A stretch of DNA of 64,000 bases from positions 218,284,517 to 218,348,516 of the forward strand of contig NC_077233.1 of the NCBI RefSeq assembly GCF_027887165.1, read 5' to 3'. A program made the translations under genes and the position numbers. This document shows positions 51,745-64,000 of this stretch, piece after piece. The first letter of the stretch is position 1. The number at the start of each line of letters is the position of its first letter. The notes below the pieces were generated by a model that was not told the DNA's origin, did not search any database, and saw only the letters and a list, made by a program, of their open reading frames with translations. The stretch comes from Monodelphis domestica. Taxonomy: Eukaryota; Chordata; Mammalia; Didelphimorphia; Didelphidae.

Positions 51745-52330
51745 TTTATTATGCACCAACCATATGGTAGGTGAGTGCTAAGTGCTGAGGATACAGCTAC
51801 AAAAGGGAAAAGTTTCTGCCATCAAGAGCTTGCAATCTACAGGTCCATAAGTAAGCAAATATAAAGTTTTTATAAAAAATAATTTACAAAAAAATTTTTT
51901 TAAGTAAAGCAAAATATAAAGCCTATAAAATACCATGTAATTTTGGGGACGGAAAAATCACTAGGAACTGGCTTATCAGAAAGGCCTTCTATAGGACAGG
52001 ATGACATAAGTTGAGCCTTGAAGGGAGACAAAACAAGAGGCAGAGGTGAGGTCTGAGAGCACTCTAGGTATGGGGCACAGCCTGTGCAAAGCAATAGGCC
52101 ACACAGAGAATAACAAATAGGGCAGTTTGGCAAGAACTGGAATAAGTGAGATAGAATCATGGGAAATCAGTTGAACACTAGAGGCAAGCACCGGGTTGTG
52201 AAGATATAGAAGGGGAGCCACCCCATCATTCTGCAATGGCCAATCCACACATGGAATTCTGTCCTCAGAGTTGTCAGAGCTATGTTTTTAGGAGGACACT
52301 GGAAAGGCAAAGCAGAATGCATAAAGGCAA
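51745..52330 (+). repeat. Old mammalian repeat of uncertain family
   Basis: gtgctaagtgctgaggatac, gccatcaagagcttgcaatc, aggccttctataggacagga, gggcacagcctgtgcaaagc. Same family as 32000-33050. Confidence 0.5.
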
Positions 52331-52586
52331 CAGATGCAGACCAGATGATCATTCAGAATGACTGTTTTCTCACCCGTTATTACATAAATCCCATAATGAG
52401 CAGCCACACTGTATAGTAGGCCCTACCTGCTTGGTTCAACTGGTAGATTGGTATTAATAAGGTCACTTATTAATTTCTGGAGTCACCTGCTCCATTAGTA
52501 CAAATCTATCACTAATGCTAGGAAACCTCTACAAAATCCAATAGGATGAAAGCTTATTAAACCAAGCACAAATATTTCAGAAATTC

Positions 52587-52592
52587 TTTATT
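52587..52592 (-). terminator. Alternative distal polyadenylation signal
   Basis: AATAAA on the minus strand at the far edge of the repeat-free block that follows EIF3B. If used, the terminal exon would be about 1.7 kb. Confidence 0.3.
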
Positions 52593-52599
52593 TATATAA

Positions 52600-53770
52600 A
52601 TTATGTAAAACAATTACAACTATGAAGTTAAAAAACATCAAATGCTAATCTTGGAACAGTCCTTTTAAAAATCCATCAGTTATAAGACAACATGCCATTT
52701 TATTCTCTGGAAAGGCTCAAGAAACTAATTATGTACTGGCATACTGAGATCTAAAAAATGTAAAAAGGGCTACCTGAGAGACTATGAAATATGCACCCTA
52801 AAGTAGCAATAAGACTAACTAAATAGGATCAGAATATTCATCGCAGTTATGAGAATTTAGGATAAATCACAAAATTATATAGGAAACAGTAGATGTCAGA
52901 AGTATTTAAAGGCTTATGTAAGTAGTAGGTCAAAAGGGAAGTCAAAAGGACAGTTTAAAAGCCACCTGACATTATTGCTTTCTGTTGTACTTGAGAAGAA
53001 GGTAGTAACAAACATTACTGGTCACCTTAGACAGGACTAAGGGCAGCTGGCAAAAAAGGGAGAAAACTGGTCCATTATGAAACCCCCAAAATGTCTTTCA
53101 ACACCAATAGGTTTCATTTCAAGGATATTTTGCTTTTGTATTGTGCCACACATAATATTTAGTTCTTGGTGAACCTACCATCAGTTTTTCATACCATTAA
53201 GAACTTTGTTTCTTGAGTGTAAACTGTGCTTGGCCATTAAGATGATTCCAGGCCAACCCTACACAAAGCAGTCTTATAGATCCCTTGACCCCTAACTTCT
53301 GATAGGAGGCAAAAATGGACAAGGAGAATATGTATTATGGTGGATTTAGTAAGGCAATTTAAAAGTGAAACGGTTTGCACATTAACCCTTGAGAATGAAT
53401 GTGGCAATTAAAATATTCAGAGAAAACTAATTTTAAGATGAAACATCAATCAAGTCCCTATATGTCTCTGAGACTGAGTCGGAAGGAGCTCATCAAGTGA
53501 GAAAACTTGAACTGTCCACAAAACTAAAATTTTCTAACTAATGTATTTTAGACCAACATTTGTAGTAGTAGAACTTTCTTAAGAACTCTTACCTAAAGTA
53601 CACAACTTCTAGGTTGTTTCATCATTCATTCTCCTTAAAATGATGAATAAATAATAGAATCAGAATGCTACATGCCAACATAGTACTGCCTTGAAAATAT
53701 TTTCCACTTCCAAAGAGATTATAGAAGTAAATCTAAAGTAGTTTTCTAGATTTAAAAGAGATGAGAAAGA
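52600..53770. other. Repeat-free DNA beyond the proposed EIF3B 3' end
   Basis: No SINE or LINE is visible here. It is either the distal 3' UTR of EIF3B (if the signal at 52587 is used) or intergenic. A 99-codon minus-strand frame (53959-53660) resembles no known protein. Confidence 0.4.
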
Positions 53771-53774
53771 CAGC

Positions 53775-54291
53775 TTTTTAACATAGGTCTGCTTTTTATT
53801 TCCATGTTCAACCTGTTGAGAAACCCTATCACAATCTGAAGGGTGGAGGATACAGCCCGCTGTAGTGCTTCTTCTGCACACTAAAACATGAATGATACAC
53901 TGTTTTCCTGCAGATTTTTTCCAGGACAAAAAAAACACCAGTCCATGCACTTGGGACATAGAGAGAGTCCTTGAATGGCAACATTGTGTGACTGTGGGGA
54001 TGATACACTTACGAAATGCTACTGAAAGCAGTAATCAAAAGTTACCTGCCAGTAGCCCTGCATAAAAGTCTTGGATTTTTTTAAAAATCCCCCAAAGTAA
54101 AAATTTAAAAGCCGTGCCAAAAAACCTCCCACAATGCAGACACCGGGGTTTAAAGGCACAAAATGTGTCAGAATGGAAGGATCCAGGTGTATCCACTGTC
54201 CAGAGAGCAAGAGAAAACACAAATAACTCAAGAGCTGTGTAGGCTTTCGGCAAAAGGATGAACTCCACTCCTGGCACGAGATATGGCAATG
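53775..54291 (-). other. EIF3B: Probable terminal 3'-UTR exon of EIF3B
   Basis: A strong acceptor (long T tract, then aatcattgcag|CATTG) ends at 54292. It follows the donor just after the EIF3B stop codon. An AATAAA signal on the minus strand lies at 53795-53800, about 490 bp further on. The span is free of SINEs and LINEs. A second AATAAA at 52587-52592 could give a longer form. The 111-codon open frame here (54370-54035) resembles no family I know and is best read as UTR. Confidence 0.6.
53795..53800 (-). terminator. Candidate polyadenylation signal of EIF3B
   Basis: AATAAA on the minus strand, about 490 bp beyond the proposed 3'-UTR acceptor. The following 30 bases include GU/U-rich TGTCTTTCTC, as expected downstream of a cleavage site. 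Confidence 0.45.
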
Positions 54292-55011
54292 CTGCAATGA
54301 TTAAAAAAAAAATTATTTGCTTTATTGAACATGCAAAAGTACTTTTTATTACAAAAAGGGCTATATGCAATTACAATAAATACTGTCATTCCCTTTCCCT
54401 TGAAATATTCCAAACAGAAAAAGCAATTATGATTACAGAAATTTTAGAAATGCATGGCAGAATCTCTCAGAAAGCTATCCCCAACAACCTTTGATAAATG
54501 AGCTTCCAGCCTCAGCATTAAGGCTTCTGGTGGTAGTAAACTCACTACCTCATTCAACACACTAGAAGATCAGAAGTTACCAAATTAAGTGGAGTCTATC
54601 ACATGAAATAAACATTGTTATAACCAAGACTGCTCATGAGTCAATAATAAAGCAATAAATGCTTTATTATCACTGATAGAAACTCAAACATGTTCTTAAA
54701 CAATCTTTATAAAGTTAACCTCTGTGATGCTGAATAACTCAGCCTTGTCTCTGAAGGAAAGGAATGCTTTCCAAGCAGAGTTAATGACTAAAACTCTGCG
54801 TGGAATTCAAGACTGAGTAATACCAACATATCCTAGCAGGGATACTCAGCCTCACATCAACACTGCCAGAGTCAACGTCCCCCCAATGATCTCTAGAGGC
54901 AGAGGAGCCCATAGCAAGGTGCTTTCTACCCGAGAAATTATACCTGGATCTTGTGCTCCACCCACCCCTTCAAACTCTCTGACACCTCCTTAGAAAAGGG
55001 AGACAATGGAA

Positions 55012-55202
55012 GGACAACTGGGTGGCTCAATGCAGTCAGACATTGGGAAAGGAGGACCTGGATTCAAATCTGACCTCAGACCCTTCCTAAATGTGTAACC
55101 CTGGGCCAGTCACTTAACCCCAATTACTTAGCCCACTCTTCTGCCATTAGAACCAACACTCTGAAGTATAGATTCCAAGTCAAAAGGTGGGGGTTTTAAA
55201 AA
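55012..55202 (+). repeat. Marsupial tRNA-derived SINE
   Basis: ggacaactgggtggctcaat to tccaagtcaaaaggtggggg, in the presumed 3'-UTR intron of EIF3B. Confidence 0.83.
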
Positions 55203-55377
55203 AAGGGAAAAGAAAAAGGGGACAGTGAACCATATGAGGGTCAGTATGACTAAATTAAAGGTTCTTTTGAATAAAGTCCTTTATCAAACCTTAAAGAACT
55301 ATATAAATGTAGAAAAGTGCACCAAGAGCTATGCCTTATAAATTGGCTAGGAGCACCATGTACTTTATTTTACTTTT

Positions 55378-55578
55378 TTTTTTTTAAACCCTTACCTTCC
55401 ATCTTGGAATCAATACTGTGTATTGGTTCCAAGGCAGAAAAGTGGTAAGGGCTGGGCAATGGGGGTCAAATGACTTGCCCAGGGTCACACAGCTAGGAAG
55501 TGTCTGAGGCTAGATTTGAACCTAGGACCTCCCACCCCTAGGTCTGGCTCTCAATCCACTGAGCTATCCAGCTGCCCC
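55378..55578 (-). repeat. Marsupial tRNA-derived SINE
   Basis: aacccttaccttccatcttg to gagctatccagctgccccc. Confidence 0.9.
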
Positions 55579-55784
55579 CACCATGTACTTTAAACACATC
55601 ATTAAACCTTACATTTGCCTCTCTTAAAACTGATATTTTAGTCATTAATAATCTTCAAGTAGGTTCACCTTTTTTTATGAAATGGGTATTGTACCCATCC
55701 AGGAATTCACACATCAAAGTTCTGACAGTTGTTCTCAATCCAATTAATCACCATACTCTAAACAGATTATGCCACAAAGAGAGA

Positions 55785-55965
55785 ACCATGGTACAATGGA
55801 TAGAGGCCTGAAATAAGGAAAACCTGGGAGCCTGGCACTGATTATCTCATTTGCTCTTCACTACAAGCTTGAGAAGAAGATACTGTTATCCCCATTTTAC
55901 AGTTGAGGAAACTAAGGCAAACAGGATTTGAACTCAGTTCTTCCTATTCTAGGTCTAGCACACAC
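55785..55965 (-). repeat. MIR-type core-SINE
   Basis: ggcactgattatctcatttg, ccccattttacagttgagga. Confidence 0.6.
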
Positions 55966-56110
55966 CAACTGCCTAGGCACAGATAGACTCTAGTCATATG
56001 TACTCAGTTATTTTACATTGCAATTTATAAGATAATGACTCAAAAGGGAAAGAAGAAAGATGGCAAGAATATTTAACAAAATGAATCACTCTTACCAGGA
56101 TCCTATCAGA

Positions 56111-63548
<7,438 letters not shown>

Positions 63549-63644
63549 CTGTACAGAAGTAAGGGAATAAAGCAGTATAATAGTAATTAGTAAAAGAATA
63601 ACTGTACATAATAAACAAATAGCATAATACCATGATTGTAATGA

Positions 63645-63790
63645 CTCGGAAAGAGCTCTACATTCAGCCAGAGATTGATTACTTTAAGCCTAGCCCTCTC
63701 ATTTTACAGGTAAGAAACCTGAGGTTCAGTGATTTGCCCCCAAATAGTACATATTATCTGCCCAACTAAAACACAAAGGATGACCAGAAC
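63645..63790 (-). repeat. MIR-type core-SINE
   Basis: ctctcattttacaggtaaga, ggttcagtgatttgccccca. Bases 63790-64000 show nothing recognised. Confidence 0.55.
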
Positions 63791-64000
63791 TTAAAGATGG
63801 ATCATTAATAAGTAAATAAGTAAAGTTTTAAAGTAGTGGGGGGTTTTTGATCAACATTTTTCCCCAGTTATCAAATGGCCAAAAAACAATATGAATAGGG
63901 ATCTTTATAAAGGAAGAAATCTAACTTATCAAGCTATGTGAAAAATGCTTCAATCACTAATAGAGAAAACAAAAAAAAATTTTAAACTACTCTGATGTTG

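Noticed and set aside
54035-54370. 111-codon minus-strand frame with hydrophobic stretches, as a new membrane protein
   Set aside because: It crosses the proposed 3'-UTR acceptor of EIF3B and matches no family I know; UTR sequence is the simpler reading.

Overview
The window is nuclear DNA of a mammal, almost certainly a marsupial. It is AT-rich and packed with copies of a marsupial tRNA-derived SINE (WSINE1/SINE1_MD-like), MIR/MAR1 core-SINEs, L2 ends and marsupial-type L1s. All family names are from memory. I cannot name the species. Nothing prokaryotic is present.

Two host genes lie on the minus strand in tandem, and both run off the window. Right side (about 53.8-63.6 kb): the last eight coding exons of EIF3B, a core subunit of translation initiation factor eIF3. 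They give 276 codons to the stop at 56111. A 3'-UTR intron and a terminal 3'-UTR exon probably follow. Left side (7.8-47.5 kb): the first seven coding exons (260 codons) of a KIF19-type kinesin. It starts in a GC-rich promoter near 47.5 kb and covers most of the motor head, from the N terminus through P-loop, switch I and switch II. The remaining exons must lie to the left of base 1. All splice phases join cleanly and no exon has a stop.

The kinesin is the most informative feature. Human KIF19 sits beside TTYH2 and DNAI2 on 17q25, whereas EIF3B lies near TTYH3 on 7p22. These two regions are paralogous (TTYH2/3, AMZ2/1, GNA13/12, CARD14/11). The kinesin here differs clearly from human KIF19 as I recall it, so I read it as the second, EIF3B-linked copy (KIF19B).

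Repeats by region: 0-7.8 kb holds old L1 and SINEs. 8-12 kb holds stacked L1 3' ends. 16.6-19.2 kb holds an L1 inserted inside an older L1. 19.6-25.2 kb holds two related LTR-like repeats that may bound an old, gene-less LTR element. 29-30.2 kb holds opposed L1 ends. 31.8 and 35.5 kb hold long purine microsatellites that grew from SINE tails. 38.0-39.6 kb holds a young-looking 5'-truncated L1. 43.9-44.5 kb holds a palindromic LTR inside a MIR. The intergenic stretch 47.9-52.5 kb holds old L1s, a solo LTR of the same family as the palindrome, and SINEs. No RNA gene, CRISPR array or other protein gene was recognised.
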